Source: Tetradesmus obliquus | Lineage: Eukaryota > Chlorophyta > Chlorophyceae > Sphaeropleales > Scenedesmaceae | Direction of reading: 5' to 3' | DNA length: 64,000 nt | NCBI GenBank assembly: GCA_030272155.1 | Contig: CP126193.1 | Span: forward strand, 6,696,001 to 6,760,000 | In this document: positions 1 to 12,803 of the stretch, in pieces | Layout of the letters: each line of letters begins with the position of its first letter | How positions within the stretch are numbered: the stretch's first letter is position 1 | Program-made: the position numbers and the translations under genes | The notes under the pieces: model-generated | Told to the model about the DNA's origin: nothing | The model's database searches: none | Seen by the model: only the letters and a program-made list of their open reading frames with translations

Positions 1-2500
1 GTACGTGAACGGTGGTGATGCAGCAGCGCCAGCAGCGGCAGCCTGCATAGAGCAGCAGGCAGAGACAGAGGCACAGCAAGTGGCGACAAGAAATGCGCTG
101 TTGGCCGGCCTACAATTTTGGCAGCTTGCATCACACACCAACATGCTGATGCAACACATACACCAAATCACATCTAACGAGCATAAAATAAAGTAACAAA
201 AATAACAATGTTACATAACACACTCACCGTCCAGCCAGGCCTTGTCCTTGAGCTTGTCCTCCCGCATCAGCTCCACCTGCACCTCCATGTGGCACACCAG
301 CCCAGGCGGCAGCTGCACGCCAGCAGCTGCAGCAGCAGCAGCAGCACATAACAGCAACAGGCAGTGCGGCTATGTCAGCAAAACTCAATGCACGTAGCAC
401 GACATGTGGCAGACCAGCCCGGGTGGCAGCTCCACGCCAGCAGCTGCAGCAGCACAGCACAGCAAAAGGCAGCGCGGCCATCAGATAAGCACTCAACCAC
501 CAGCCTGCTACTGCCAGCCAGCAGGCTATCCAGCTGCTGCTGCTCCTGCTGCTGCCACTCACTTGCCGGCATCGACATCGTCTCTAGTAGGTTGCTGTCC
601 GTGCCGCGCTGCTGCCATACCATTGATCTGCAGGCCTGCTACAGCCTGCAAGCACCCCACTTACCTCTAACCCCGCTGCTGCTGCTGCCACTCACTTGTA
701 GGCATCAACATCTTCTCCAGTATGTTGCTGTCCGTGTCGCGCTGCTGCCACACAATGGATTGCAGGCCTGCTACAGCCTGCAAGCACCCCTATTCCCCCT
801 AACCCTGCTGCTACTGCTGCTGCTGCTGCCACTCACTTGACGGCATAAACATCTTCTCCGGTATGTTGCTGTTCATGTCGCGCTGCTGCCACACCATAAA
901 ATCTGCAGGCCTGCTACAGCCTGCAAGCACCCTTCCCCTGTCGCTAACCCCACTGCTGCTGCTGCTGTTGCTCACTTGTAGGCATCGACATCTTCTCCAG
1001 TATGTTGCTGTCCGTGTCCCGCTGCTGCTCTCGCGCCTGCAGCGTGGCTGCCACAATGGCGGCTGCTGCAGCATCCAGCGGCGCGGTGTCCCTGCCTTGC
1101 TGACTGTACTGCCGCAGCAGGTGCTGGTGGCGCTGGTGCAGCTCCCACTGCCACTTGCCTGCATTACACAATAGAACACACAAATACAGCCATATGACAG
1201 CATGCAGCACATCAAACATGGCAGGCGCAGGGTACAAAGAGCGTTGCTGATGCGGCTGGTGCAGCTCCCACTGCCACTTGCCTGCAAAAGGTGAGCAAGC
1301 ACACAGACACACCAGTGCAAGAAAATATACAGCAGTTGGAACTGGTGAGAGCAAAGTGCAACAGGCAGTGCTGGTGGCGCTGGTGCCGCTCCACTGCCAT
1401 GCTTTGCCTGCATGCAGCATATGCAGCTGCTTACAAAACATGTGGAACGTTTAACATGGCCCTTACCTGCATCAGCTTACACTCGAACACATACAGCAGC
1501 GCAACAACTACGCAAACAGTAGTACTGGCAACTGGCAACTGGCGACTGCACTGTCCATGTACTGCCTGTATTGCCTGTTACACACCTATTAGAAGGCCCA
1601 GCAGTGCGCTGTAATCGCTGGTGTTGATGTTTCAAAAAGGCTCCAGCTGCTTGATTCTGCTGTATTATGCACACCAACTAACTGCACTGCCTGCACCGCA
1701 GCAATACTCACCTATCAGCAGGCCCAGCAGTGCGCTGTGCACGCTGGTGTCAATGTTGCTGGAAGGCTCCAGCTGCTTTATCCTGCTGTAACATGCACAC
1801 CAACCAACTGTACTGCCTGCACCGCAGCATTTCTCACCTATCAACAGGCCTAGCAGTGCGCTGTGCACGCTGGTGTCAATGTTGCTGGAAGGCTCCAGCT
1901 GCTTTATCCTGCTGTACAGATGCACACCAACTAACTGTACTGCATTTACTTCAGTGTCACGCACCTATTAGCAGGCCCAGCAGTGCGCTGTGCACGCTGG
2001 TGTCAATGTTGTTGGAAGGTTCCAGCTGCTTTATCCTGCTGTACAGGTGCAGCGCCTCATGCGGCAGGTTGCGCTTGATGCACTGATGGATGCCAATCAC
2101 CATCTGGTACGTCTGCGGATCACAAAGTGTGTTACACAACATGTTACATGACATGTTAGAGGGAAAGTGACTGGTAAAGGCCGTGCTGTGCGGCGCGTGG
2201 AAATCGCTGGCGGCTGTTGGCCTGCTATGCGGCAGATGATAGCTGATGGCACTGTTAACATACGAAAACTTCACGTCTGCACCGTGATGGTTCATGTTGC
2301 ATGCGTCATTGACTTGTGCAAGACAAGTGGAGCAAGGAGGCATGCGAGTGCTGCCACAACAGTGTTGCTCAGGTAACATAAGTAATGCTTTATAACGAAA
2401 TAAACTGCGTCATGCGGCGGCTGCTGAGCAACAACAATGTCACATAGCTGGACTCACTGGCGACTGGTTCTTCTGCCTTGCCCGCTTGCCCAGCTTCTGA

Positions 2501-2531
<31 letters not shown>

Positions 2532-3404
2532 CTGAACTTGGCTGCTGCTGCCCCTGCTGCTGCTGCTCCTGCTGCTTATCTGAGATGGCAGCTCCTGGTG
2601 TTGGCCCAGCTGCTGCTGCAGGTGCTCCTGATGCAACATCAGCTGCACTGCCTGACGCAGAGGCTGCTACTCTGCCGCTGGTTGCTGCTGCTTTGGTTTC
2701 TAATGCTCCTTCTGCTGCGGCATCTACTGCTGCTGCTGCTGAAGGTTCCTGTGGTGCCTTTTGTGCCGTCCTCCTTGGGCTGGGTGTGCGCCGCCGCCGC
2801 CTGCTGGGTGTTGCGGCAGCAGCATCAGGCATAACCGTGTCTCCATTTGCCGCTGCAGGCGGCTCTGGAACTGATGCAGCAGCAGCTGCTGCTGTGTGAG
2901 CTGCCTGCTGTGCTGCTGTGGCTGCTGCCTTGACATCCGCAACAGTAGAGACATCGGCCTCTGCGCAATTAACCAGCAGGGAAGGTTGGTGGATGGGTGA
3001 CGTCACTCACAGCATGCTCTGCGGTGTGCATGGCAGCCGCAGCTGCCGGCAAACAGTGTCGCTGCCTGATGCACATGATGCCGAAAAGTCCAACGAAACA
3101 CACATCAGCTGAGCGAAGCTGCTGCTGCAGTGCTGCTGCTGTGCTACTGCTGCTGCTGGCTGATGTGTCACATGGCAGCCGCACCTGCATGTAGCCTCGC
3201 CCGTTTGGATGCCGGTGAATCTGTTACCATTTTACTTAACGCCACCCTCCGCGTGGCACCTGCTGCTATGCTATTTCGTGCAGCTGGCGGCAAAGGCTGA
3301 AGTACGGCCTGCAGGCCACAGTGCCGCAGAGGGGCGAGCGAAAACGTGTTGGAGCAGGTTCTATACAGCTGTGCTATTCTTGCTCCCGCACGGCGCATAG
3401 GCAT
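1..3404 (-). CDS. PPR-like protein, N-terminal part (partial, continues beyond left edge)
   Basis: Six frame-consistent exons can be read: 3185-3404, 2458-2960, 1965-2112, 976-1158, 228-326 and 1-42. The chosen start (MPMRRAGARIAQLYR...) gives an Arg-rich, acid-poor leader that resembles a mitochondrial or plastid presequence; an internal Met at 3230 (MVTDSPASKRARLHA) is the alternative. Exon 2 is low-complexity Ala/Gln with a basic RRRRR patch and KRARQK. Exon 3 has a helical pair of pentatricopeptide/TPR character (TYQMVIGIHQCIKRN, EALHLYSRIKQLEP), which is the only recognisable part. Exons 4 and 5 give WELHQRHQHLLRQY and PPGLVCHMEVQVELMRED. The family call is inference from one repeat; an organellar RNA-processing role would be typical of PPR proteins. 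Several exon edges are repeated in tandem (separate entries). Confidence 0.5.
555..1035 (-). repeat. Four tandem copies of an exon 3' edge in the PPR-like gene
   Basis: The segment encoding RDTDSNILEKMSMPTSE with its GTGAGTG donor and following CAG-rich intron start occurs near 560-600, 690-740, 830-880 and 972-1030. Only the last is joined to the exon body at 976-1158. Spacing is about 130-145 bp. Confidence 0.8.
1585..2065 (-). repeat. Four tandem copies of a PPR exon 3' edge, period about 126 bp
   Basis: The 3' part of the exon encoding SRIKQLEPSNNIDTSVHSAL plus its donor and about 30 bases of intron occurs four times. Donor-equivalent positions are about 1585, 1711, 1838 and 1964. The copy contiguous with the exon body is the rightmost one (1965-2112). 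The others diverge by a few substitutions each and keep a usable GT. Confidence 0.85.
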
Positions 3405-4989
3405 AGAACTGTAAACGCAGTGCTGGTTCATTTGGATGCTGTTGGCATAATGCCACTTCGTGCTGCTCTGCAAAGAAACTGAACAGTGACTTACACCAGC
3501 AACGCCTTCGGTTCAAGTTCATCAGTCGCGGACATAAGGTTGTTGTGGGCGCTTGCAGTTGACTGTTACACTTCCACTGCAAGCACAGCATTCCTCTTCT
3601 TCTTCGCACGCGCAGCATTCCATCGCGCTCACACCATGGCTGATTCCAGCATGAAATTGTCGCTGCACGCAACACTCTCCCTGCTGCTTGAGGTGCAGTG
3701 ACATTTTGTACAGCAAGCGACCCAAGAACTTTCCCCATCCACTAGCTGCACCTCTCCACATGGAGAGCACGCCAGTGTGGCGACACAAAGAACCGTCACA
3801 GTTGTAAAGGGTGAGTTTGCATTTAAAAACATGTAAGCAGGACTGAAGCTGGCACTGGCGCTGTTGTAATTCTCTGCACAGGGAGAGCAACGCCCGCCTG
3901 CTGTGTGCTGCTGTGACAGAAAAATGCACCAAGATCATCTTGCAAGGATAGCACGCGCAGACCGGGTCAGACCCATGTTCTGTATGACATGATGATGACA
4001 GTGATCAGTACTGTCACCAGTTGAACCGTGACTTGCAGGATGCCATTACCCCCACATCCTATACAACAACATGGAGCTCATGCTTCATCATGCTCTATCA
4101 AGCTAGCAAGAAAAGTAGGAGACGCCAACATTGGCTGTGTCCCTGTCACTAGCAGTTGATGCAATGTCGCGTAATTTAACACAATGTAACACAATTCATG
4201 CAACTCATCTTGTGCTGAGTCATATGTGCATGCGTGCCCCCAGCCCCATATTATGAGTATTAGTCAGATGGCGTACAAGTTGCAGGAGGGCAGAGTTCCT
4301 TTTAAACACGGCCCTCAACTGCGTACAGAGAGATATCCAAGGCCTCGGTTGTTTCCTGGTGAAAGCAGAATATACATAACCCTTGCCATGTCAAACATCG
4401 ACACCAACCGCCAGCAGCATACCATGACACGAGTAACAGCACCAGTGCACCATTCAGACTGCAAGCCACCACTGACGCAGCAGACGGCGGCAAACCACAC
4501 AGAGAGCTACACAAGGTGGAAAATTCAGCAAAAGAACTGCCACACCACACAGCTATAGTTGTGCTCATGACATGATTTGTAGGAGCAGCATGCGTGCTAC
4601 CAAGCAAGCCACTGCCTTAAACATACGAGCTGAAGATGAAAGTAGCAAAGACACTGCTAATGCCCAGGGCAGGCGCGCCCACACAACAGCCCATCAGAGG
4701 AACTGCACGGCAGGACAGAAGGTAAATGGTTGCTGCCCACTGTTGCCCATGCCTAAATGCTGGGAGGCACAACCTCATTGATTATAACACAGAACCTATG
4801 TTATGCATGACAAGACCCCAGGTGCACAGCCCAAGGTGACAGAAGCTTGAAGCTTTGCTGCAACCGCCTTCAACCTCTTCACCAGCAACACACAGCCGCG
4901 TGTGTATTACCGTAAACTGGTGTGCCACCAAGATGATTCGGCTGCCAAGTTCTGCTGCAACCTCTACTTCAGCCACTCACAGTCTGCTG

Positions 4990-5030
<41 letters not shown>

Positions 5031-5216
5031 CTGCTGCTGTTGATGCAACCTGCAGCTGTACCACCACATGCAGCACAGCCGCATTCATGACCTCCCAGCC
5101 GTGCAGCAGTAGCCAGCACTTGTGAGGTCCCCTGCCCGAGCATTTCTCCACTTTTTAAATGCAGCCTCCATGCTCCCCACAGACGCTCCAACCAGTGCCG
5201 GCAACCGCTGCAAAGT

Positions 5217-5285
5217 GTGTTCGCCCTGTTGTGGCTCTACCGTCTAAGATGATGGTGCCAGGACCCACAAGTAACTATCCTCTCA
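5217..5285 (+). repeat. Dispersed repeat, copy 1
   Basis: About 70 bp that match 57288-57358 at roughly 80 percent by eye, including an exact shared block GGTGCCAGGACCCACA. Flanks do not match, so this is a dispersed rather than a segmental repeat. Confidence 0.7.
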
Positions 5286-5511
5286 AAGTATGCACTTCAG
5301 CTGGTGCAGCAGCAACAGCTGACTGAAGCAGGTGGGGAACTGCAGGGTGAAGCAGTAGCTGCCACCTGTGCAAGCCGAGAGCTCCGCCGTATGCAGCTGC
5401 AACCGCCTTGCAGTGATTACAAGGCACGACATTCGAACGCCCATTTCTTGCAAACATGCAACACCCCCAGCAGCATGCGCAATCGGTTGGCCCAAGCAAC
5501 CGGGGTTCGGC

Positions 5512-5517
5512 GCCCCC

Positions 5518-5548
<31 letters not shown>

Positions 5549-5552
5549 ACAC
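5512..5552 (+). repeat. Poly-C tract followed by CA repeat
   Basis: A run of about 20 C bases passes directly into about eight CA units. On the minus strand it is a G run that could form a quadruplex. Confidence 0.9.
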
Positions 5553-5677
5553 AGCTGCATGGCAGAGTCCAGCAAGGGTTCTAAAAGGCACCCACCGCCC
5601 CGATCCCCATTTCTGCAAGACACGGCAAGTATCTCAGTCGAGCGCTACAGCCTTTTCATTTGCCAAGTTCTCTGGAC

Positions 5678-5780
5678 GCAGCACACAGCACGCAGCACAC
5701 AGCACGCAGCACACAGCACGCAGCACACAGCACGCAGCACACAGCATGCAACACACAACACACAGCACACAGCATGCACA
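5678..5780 (+). repeat. ACACAGCACGC-type tandem repeat
   Basis: About eight to nine units of an 11-13 bp motif (CAGCACGCAGCACA) degrading at the right end into ACACAACACACAGC. It produces spurious long open frames on both strands. Confidence 0.9.
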
Positions 5781-6597
5781 AGCAGCTTCCCACAAGCCAT
5801 GCACGGTGCATGGACGCACATGGCACGCATGCCGGTGCAAAACAGCAACAATAATTCTATGGCGCACAAGCTGCCAGCCCACAAGTTGACCTGGCATCTC
5901 AGCACCCTCCCCTGACCCAACATATGCATGTGTGTCCAATATAATGCAAATACATAACGATGTAACAATATAACACACATAACAGCCCACAATCAGCAGC
6001 GAGCAGGGCTGCAGCAGCCACGCACCCCGCGCAGTACAGCACCACACACAACAGCCAAAGAACAATGTTTTCTAGCACTAGCAGCCGAACAGCTCATGAT
6101 TGCCAGCACAACAGCACAACACCACTTAACAGCACAGTTCAAAGCTGCAAATGTCCAAGACCTGTGGGCCGCGCAGCTGCCAGGCCGTCACATGTACCGA
6201 AGCCACACTGCGCCCTGGCTGCGGCTGTGTTAAGCAGTCAGACTGCACACAGACATGCACATGCGTTGCTGGCCTTCATGCGTGCGCCCGAAAGTGGCCG
6301 CTCTGTCATCACAAGTTCTTGAAGGGCCAACAGGCGGGAGGGCTGCAAGTTGCCTGACCCTCGACTGCAAGCCAAAGTATGAGGCCATTCATAGCAGATG
6401 TACTCACAACAATGTCAGGCGCCGTGACATTCATACAGTCAAACGCCTGCTGCCACCCACCCTGTGAAGCCTTTGAAAGCCGCAATATGAAGACCCAGGA
6501 TGAACAACATGCCATGCCCGAGACAACACTGTGTGCGCTTGGACGCAGCGCCTCAAAATAGCCATTGCCTGATGTGCCAGCATTTTGTCAGCCAGCC

Positions 6598-6718
6598 TCG
6601 TGCGTGCAGCGATACAGGCTGTGCAGGCAGTCGTCAGCCAGCCTTGTGCGCGCAGCGGTACAGGCTGTGCAGGCAGTCGTCAGCCAGCCTTGTGCGCGCA
6701 GCAATACACGCTGTGCAG
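6598..6718 (+). repeat. 48-bp minisatellite, about 2.6 copies
   Basis: The unit starting AGCCAGCCT(C/T)GTGCG and ending AGGCAGTCGTC is repeated head to tail with few changes. Confidence 0.85.
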
Positions 6719-7587
6719 CACAGGTGGCAGTGCTGCACCGCAGACTCCACACATTGATCAACATGTGACAGCGCATAAACAGTTGATCTGAAGAACAAAC
6801 AGCACACGAATTCCTCATCCTTCCTCCGCTCCACGTCAGATGCGCACAGCAATGCACAATGCAGCCGAAAATGTCAAGTGTACTACATGCTGTCCTGATA
6901 CATCTGCAGACAGACATGCATACTATCGGCAAGATATACACTGTAGGCAACATGTATGAATAATCAAGGCAAGAAAACACTACAGCTTGCAGGACAGCGT
7001 TTCAAAGGTTCCTGCAAGCACCAATCTTCAGCACATAACCTCATTATGTCATATAGCAACACAAACTTCAGCCGAGATCAGGCAACATGGGCATGGACAC
7101 CAACACTGCGCTGATCAAAGCACCAGAGGGCAGCCATTCCAAAGCCTCGATTGATACTGTACAACTGCAAAAAAACATGTCAAGCAGAAGCCTGCGCAAT
7201 CAGAGGCAGTGCGCTGTCCAACCCCCAAGTGTTGCATTGCGCTGCCGCCTGCTGCTGCCTCACGCAATGCAGGCTGCTGGCGGCACTGGGCAATACTGCC
7301 AGCCACAACACTGTGCACACACTGCACGCGTGCAGTTTTAGACCATTGCCAGCAGCAGCAGCTACCGCAGAGCAGCAGCAGCTTGCAGGATGCTGCGAGA
7401 TGCCGCCCTGTGCTTGGCAAGTTGTGTTTTGGCCTTTTCGCTCAATTTGAACACACAGCCAGCAGTTAACAAGTTTTTGAATGAATCAGGCAACAGCTTA
7501 CTTATCTGCTGGCAAGAAAGTCACCCGCCAGCTCGTTAGTAAACCGTCTCCACACTGGTCAAACATCTGCACGCTGTCAACCGATGG

Positions 7588-7935
7588 TCAAACCTTGGTT
7601 TGACCAGTCCTGCTGCTGCTGCCGCCCGACTGCGCCATGCCCTCTAGGATGAGGTCCATCCTCGGGCAGAAGGGGTAGCACAGCGACTGCAAACAGCATT
7701 CATAGCGTTACGTTAAGTTACGTTATGTCGCATTCAAATACGCCGCTCACCAACAGAGCAGAGCACGCGGCATCAGCTGCCTTGCTGATGGTGCTGTTGC
7801 CATGGCTTCAGCAGTGGCATGACCGTGTCAGGAACAAACCATGCAGGTCCAGGGACAGGCAATCACTGGTGTGGTTGCGGCAGCATACTTGAAGGTGCAG
7901 GGCACAATGCACTGCAGCCCCCACAAGCAGCCTCA

Positions 7936-7979
<44 letters not shown>

Positions 7980-10900
7980 TCCTGCTCACCTGCTGCAAGG
8001 CCATCTGGCGCAGCGTAAGTGTGTCGACAGTGACGATGCCCATCTGCAAGTGGCAACACGTTGTAGAGGGGTTGCATGGTGTGTTCCACACGTTGTAGAA
8101 TACGGACACTTGGCATCCATGTTTACAGGTTGATGCACAGACCTCCAGCACCGCACTGGCATCTTGACCCTAGCCAGCGCGTGGCCATTCAAATATGGAA
8201 ACACAGAGATCCTGATTGCAGTGACTCAACAGGTACACGGTTCAAACCCCACCTGCAGCACCAGCATCTTGATCCTGGCCAGCTCGCGGCTGCTAAACAA
8301 CAAAACACAGATGTCCTAGGGGTTGCAGTGACTCAACAGGTATGTACACGGTTCAAACCTCACCTGCAGCACCAGCATCTTGATGCATGCCGGTGCACGG
8401 CCGCTAAACAGCAATTGTAGAGATCTAATCAGGTCTATGTGGTTGGCAGTTAATCAAAAGGTACACGGTTCGAACCCCACCTGCAGCACCAGCATCTTGA
8501 TGCGTGCCAGCGCGCTGCCCTGCTGCTGCACCACCTCCCCCTGCGCCTGCAGCAGCCACGGCGCAGGCTGGTCCTGCTGCTGCTCTGCCATAGCCAACGC
8601 TTGCGTGGCGCCGCGCCCGATTTCAGATAACAGGGGCCGCAGGTTTGCCTCCATGAGGTCGTTCATGGCTGTCAAGGTGGCGATTTGCTTTGGGTTGAGC
8701 TGCATCTGCAAGCCCACCGATGCCCAGAAGCTGCGGCAGAGCAAGCACGGGCAGCATGGAGGTTAGAACAACAGTGGGATGCGTTTGCAACGGTTGTTGT
8801 TTCCTGATTTGGGACAGCAAAGCCCGCAGGTTTGACTCCGTGACGTCATTCATGGCTGTCAAGGTGGCGATTTGCTTGGGTTGAGCTGCATCTGGAAGCC
8901 TTCCGATGCCCAGAAGCTGCACGGGACACACAGGAAGCATGCAGGGGCAGGTGGGGGTTAGTTGCAATTTGCTTGGGGTCGAGCTGCATCTGGAAGCCCA
9001 CTGATGCCCAGAAGCTGCATCAGAGCAAGCACGGGCAGCGGCACTGGGGATCAGCAAAGCAGCGGGGAGGATTTTTAGATGGTTGTTTTTGTGCCGCAGC
9101 TTCCACGAGGTCGTTCATGGCGCTGAGTGTGGCAGTTCGTTTGGGGAGCTGCATCTGGAAACCCACTGATGCCCAGAAGCTGCATGGAACAAACAGGATG
9201 CAGCACAGAGTGCAGGGGCAGCAGAGCGATTGGTGGTACTGGCGGGAAGGGGTGCAGAGCTCGTGGGGTGGACGGTTTGGGGACAACATATGGCTGTTTT
9301 GGCACAGATGCGGCTGGTGGCGGCGATCAGGCTGGAGACCAGGCGGGTATGCAGGGAGATGATCAGAACACCACAGCCGGCAGATGCAGCAACTGCTTCG
9401 CTTCAAGTGACCAGCTGTTGCTGACGTTGCTCAGCACCCAGAAGACATGCCACAGTGCTCACATAGCGCTGCTTGCTCAAAATCGAATAAAACTAACGCC
9501 CTACAACCCTGACTGCAGCTCTTCCACTCACTCGTGGGGAGGGCACAGCGTCTGCCGCGTCTCCAAGTTGATGTGCTGTAGCAAAGCAGCACAGGCAGCG
9601 TACCGAAGACGTCACAGAGCAGCAGGGATCCCATAGGTGTACAGCAAGATTCATAGTAACAGTGGCAAACAGCGGACTGCAGGGGTTAAGCGTCGTGTGC
9701 TCACAGCAGCATCTGATGCATGTGCAGCAGCAACGGATGATGCGTCGGTGCACAACAAAACGGCTGTGCAGTAGCCGCTTGCTAACAAACCACACATCAA
9801 GAACACTAATATGAATATGGCCAAGATTAACTTCCAAGCACAACATAACGCAGTTAGTAGCATTACCTGAATCGACATGAAGCGCTTCTCGTCAAAAAAG
9901 AGCATCGTCAGCATCAGTGCAGCATACTCCAGAGGCGGCGGCAGCGGCGCACGCTGGCCACCCATGCCTGCTGCTGCTGCTGCTGCTGCAGCTGCCGACA
10001 TGCTGTCACAATCGTATGGCATGCCGCCATGGCCATTGAAGTTGTTAGCAAGGCCGCTGCCGGTTGCTGCTGCTGCTACTGCTGCTGGTGTGTTGCCAGC
10101 TGCCGTGAAATTCCACGCCTGCTCCCTCCCCACCCAGCCCTCGTATGCCCACATGCTGCTGCTGCCTGCCGCACCGCTGCTGAACCCCGTCCCTGCTGCT
10201 GCTGCTGCAGTTGTGGAGCTAACGCCACTTGCTGCTGCAGCACCGGTTGAGGCTGTGGCTGCTGTGGCTGCTGCGCAGCTGTCTGCTGCTGCTGCTTTGA
10301 CCGACATGATGGCGCACTGGCCCACCAGGTGCTTCAGGCGCGCAATGGACTCCTCCTGTGACATGCGCATCACCTGCAGGCCATGGAACAGCAGTACAGC
10401 AGTATAATTGTTGACAATGGACACACACACTTTGCATTGAAGCACTTTGAACTCGCCCTGTGACATGCGCATCACCTGCAGCAGCGGCAGTACATCGGGC
10501 CATGCAACAGCAGTACAGCAGTATACTATGGTGAACAATGACACAAACACTCCGCAATCAAGCGCGATGTACAGCAGTACAGCAGTACAGTGAGATCACC
10601 TTCAAGGTATCCTGTTATCTGCACCACAGCAGGTGACGGTTACAAATGTGTGTTCTTGCCGCATGTAGTTGGTGGCAACCACATCCCAAGCAGCCACATT
10701 TCCAGGCACACGGTGCTGCTCGTGCACAACTGTGGTTCAATAGCCATGGTGGCCTTTGGGGGGGGGGGGGGGGGGGGGCACTTCTAGACATGTGAGTGAT
10801 GCAACACGAGGCATTGTGATACTGCAATGTGTGTTACCTGCAATTATTTATGCTGCTCATCGCACCTGCGCAACCCACGCGGGCTCAAAGATGCTCCGCA

Positions 10901-11105
10901 GCAGTAGCGTGCTGCAGTGCTTGGGCTCCGCAGCAGCAGCAGCAGCAGCAGCGCTGCTGCAGCCGCTGTCCTGCAAGCACCTGCTGCTGCTGCTGCCGCC
11001 TGCTTGCAGGAAATCTGCTGGCCAAAAAGACGGCTCATTCAGGTGCTGCAGGGCCATCTGGATGTGCTGCTCTAGCAGCAGTGCCCGGCTGTGCAGGTTG
11101 TTGGC

Positions 11106-11167
<62 letters not shown>

Positions 11168-11644
11168 CATGCTGGTGGCGCTGCTGCAAGTGATGGATTA
11201 CTGCTCCCAAGCCTGCACAGCAACACCCGCCGACATTGTTAGCAGGTGTACAGCAGCATAGACTTGCAGTGCATGGGAGTTGCAGTGAGCCACTTTGAGC
11301 ATGATGTTTGCTCAATGAAAATGAGCAGCAAGGAGCAAGGTAGCAGTTGCTGCATGCTCCTGGTGGTGCTGTGTGCTAGGCTTGCATCTCCCACCTTCCG
11401 CAACGACTGAGAGCATGTCCGCGCGGTGTACGAGTTGCACCTGTGCGTTTAAAAAGAAAGATACACGTGCGTCAGCTGAGGAGGCAGCACGGGTTCCACG
11501 GGCTTCCACCCTCCCCATCGCAGGTGCTGTATATCTCACTCGCTCGTCCTCCAGAGCAGCCACAGTGGCTTCAAGCTGTCTGTGTTTCTCTTCCACATCG
11601 TCCAGCATTGATTTCCACTTGTCGCGCTTCCTGATTCTCGCCAT
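7588..11644 (-). CDS. Putative bZIP-like transcription regulator
   Basis: Seven exons join in frame for 460 residues: 11540-11644, 11395-11440, 10866-11212, 9867-10373, 8481-8705, 7990-8043 and 7588-7686. The N-terminus is basic (MARIRKRDKW) and runs into a charged heptad helix (MLDDVEEKHRQLEATVAALEDER) continuing through exon 2, which suggests a basic/leucine-zipper dimer. The classic Asn-x7-Arg of the basic region is not visible, so an upstream exon may be missing or the protein may be only a coiled coil. A poly-Gln run, an Ala-rich linker, and the helices PKQIATLTAMNDLMEANL and MGIVTVDTLTLRQMAL follow. The C-terminus is SLCYPFCPRMDLILEGMAQ and stops at 7588-7590. Nuclear regulatory function is inference. 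Edges of exons 4 and 5 are duplicated in tandem. Confidence 0.55.
8155..8520 (-). repeat. Four copies of the exon-5 donor edge in the bZIP-like gene
   Basis: The segment encoding ARIKMLVLQ plus GTG(G/A)GGTTTGAACCGTG intron start recurs near 8500, 8385, 8270 and (degenerate) 8165. The copy used by the frame-consistent gene model ends at 8481. Spacing is about 110-120 bp. Confidence 0.8.
8690..9190 (-). repeat. Tandem copies of the exon-5 acceptor edge in the bZIP-like gene
   Basis: The block around CTTCTGGGCATC...TGCAG and the following PKQIATLTAMND coding segment occurs near 8650-8735, 8830-8915, 8970-9015 and 9090-9180 with increasing decay. Only the first leads into the complete exon. Confidence 0.75.
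10340..10500 (-). repeat. Duplicated acceptor edge of exon 4, bZIP-like gene
   Basis: CTGCAG followed by a segment encoding VMRMSQ(E/G)E is present at 10373 and again near 10480, with the preceding intron containing ACAGCAGTACAGCAGTA in both. The copy at 10373 carries the full exon. Confidence 0.8.
10757..10778 (+). repeat. Poly-G tract
   Basis: About 22 consecutive G bases inside an intron of the bZIP-like gene; sense strand is poly-C. Confidence 0.9.
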
Positions 11645-12256
11645 GTTCACAACTGTTTGCGTGAACAACACGCCAGTTTCGATGTGTACTAGTTACAAGT
11701 TTTCGAGGGTGCAAACAGAAGTCGATCGCGCTGTGTACACCGTTGCCTACTGCACTGCCCGTCATGCCCCAACCAGGCTGACCACATGACCCCCTTACGA
11801 TCCTTCGTTGATTCAGCTGCTACGACTCTGAAATGACCGGAAACCAGCTTTACATTGATTTACAGAAAAACAAGCAAGCAAGGACAGCTTACAATGCTGT
11901 TACCGTGCACAATACCTTACGCCCAGCTTTCGTTTCCTGAAATCGCACTGAAGCAGCATACAGACGCTTAAAGGAAGTTCAAGGAAATGTAAGCACAGGT
12001 CACCGGCCCTGTAGTTGCAACTGCGCGTTGGCACTGGAGTCTGTTGGTTCTAATACGGTATCACCGTAGCGCGCTATGTCCGAGCTACTTGAAAAAGTCG
12101 CATTGTTTACAAAACAAACATAAAACAACATAACGTTCTTGAGCGCACTACATACGGCCGGCAGTCGATAGTAGTGCCCGGACGCAGGGCTTGCCCCCAA
12201 CCTTGCTGCTGCCTGGCAACCTGCGGGCTCCCTGTCTGGCCCATTGGCGGCAGGAG

Positions 12257-12297
<41 letters not shown>

Positions 12298-12768
12298 GCA
12301 GCAGCACCGATTACTACGGCATATGCCACTGGGCAGCGCACATGCAGCACAACCTAACGCATCAGATTCACCTGGCCGCCAGGTGTATCATGGGCAGCGC
12401 CCAGGTGACCGTTGTCCTGGTCTGGCAGGTCAACACCACCAATGCTGCCTGGGACATAAGATGCTGTATACAGAAATGGATGTTGGTATAGATAGTTGCA
12501 GGCCACACATTGATGTTGGTGTGCACCTAGCCTCCCAGGTCTATACATCCTCAAGCTTGCTCATGGAATTTCATGGCTTCTTCGAAGAAGCCCACAAATG
12601 GCCATATGTAAGTCACAAAATCTGTGTTACAAGTCGTTTTCGAGCCAATGACAGGCGCACATCTGCTGCTGCCTTAGCTGACAGCTGCTGCTGCCGCAGC
12701 TCACTGCTGCTGGTGCTGTATCTTGAAGTTGAGCGCTGCCATGAACTCCAGCGCCTGCGCCTGCGCAT

Positions 12769-12803
<35 letters not shown>

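Larger units (their letters stand above)
3405..7587. other. 4.2-kb stretch without a supportable gene
   Basis: This interval lies upstream of the PPR-like gene and downstream of the bZIP-like gene. Open frames here are short, low in complexity and show no family motif or coherent exon chain. It should hold the promoter of the left gene and the 3' UTR of the right one. It contains a CTG tract (about 4988-5042), a C tract joined to CA repeats (about 5514-5552), an 11-mer repeat (5678-5780), a 48-bp minisatellite (6598-6718) and one copy of a dispersed repeat (5217-5285). Confidence 0.6.

Noticed and set aside
3522-3938. Minus-strand frame of 138 codons upstream of the PPR-like gene
   Set aside because: Cys/Glu-rich composition without recognisable domain or splice context; likely chance.
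8225-8480. GGTTCGAACCCC and GGTTCAAACCCC as tRNA or SINE B boxes
   Set aside because: The flanks do not form a T-stem, and the motif repeats only because the donor edge containing it is duplicated.
12107-12480. Possible extra exons after the 739-residue protein gene
   Set aside because: Edges look splice-like but the gene already ends in frame at 13498, and no link to another gene could be made.
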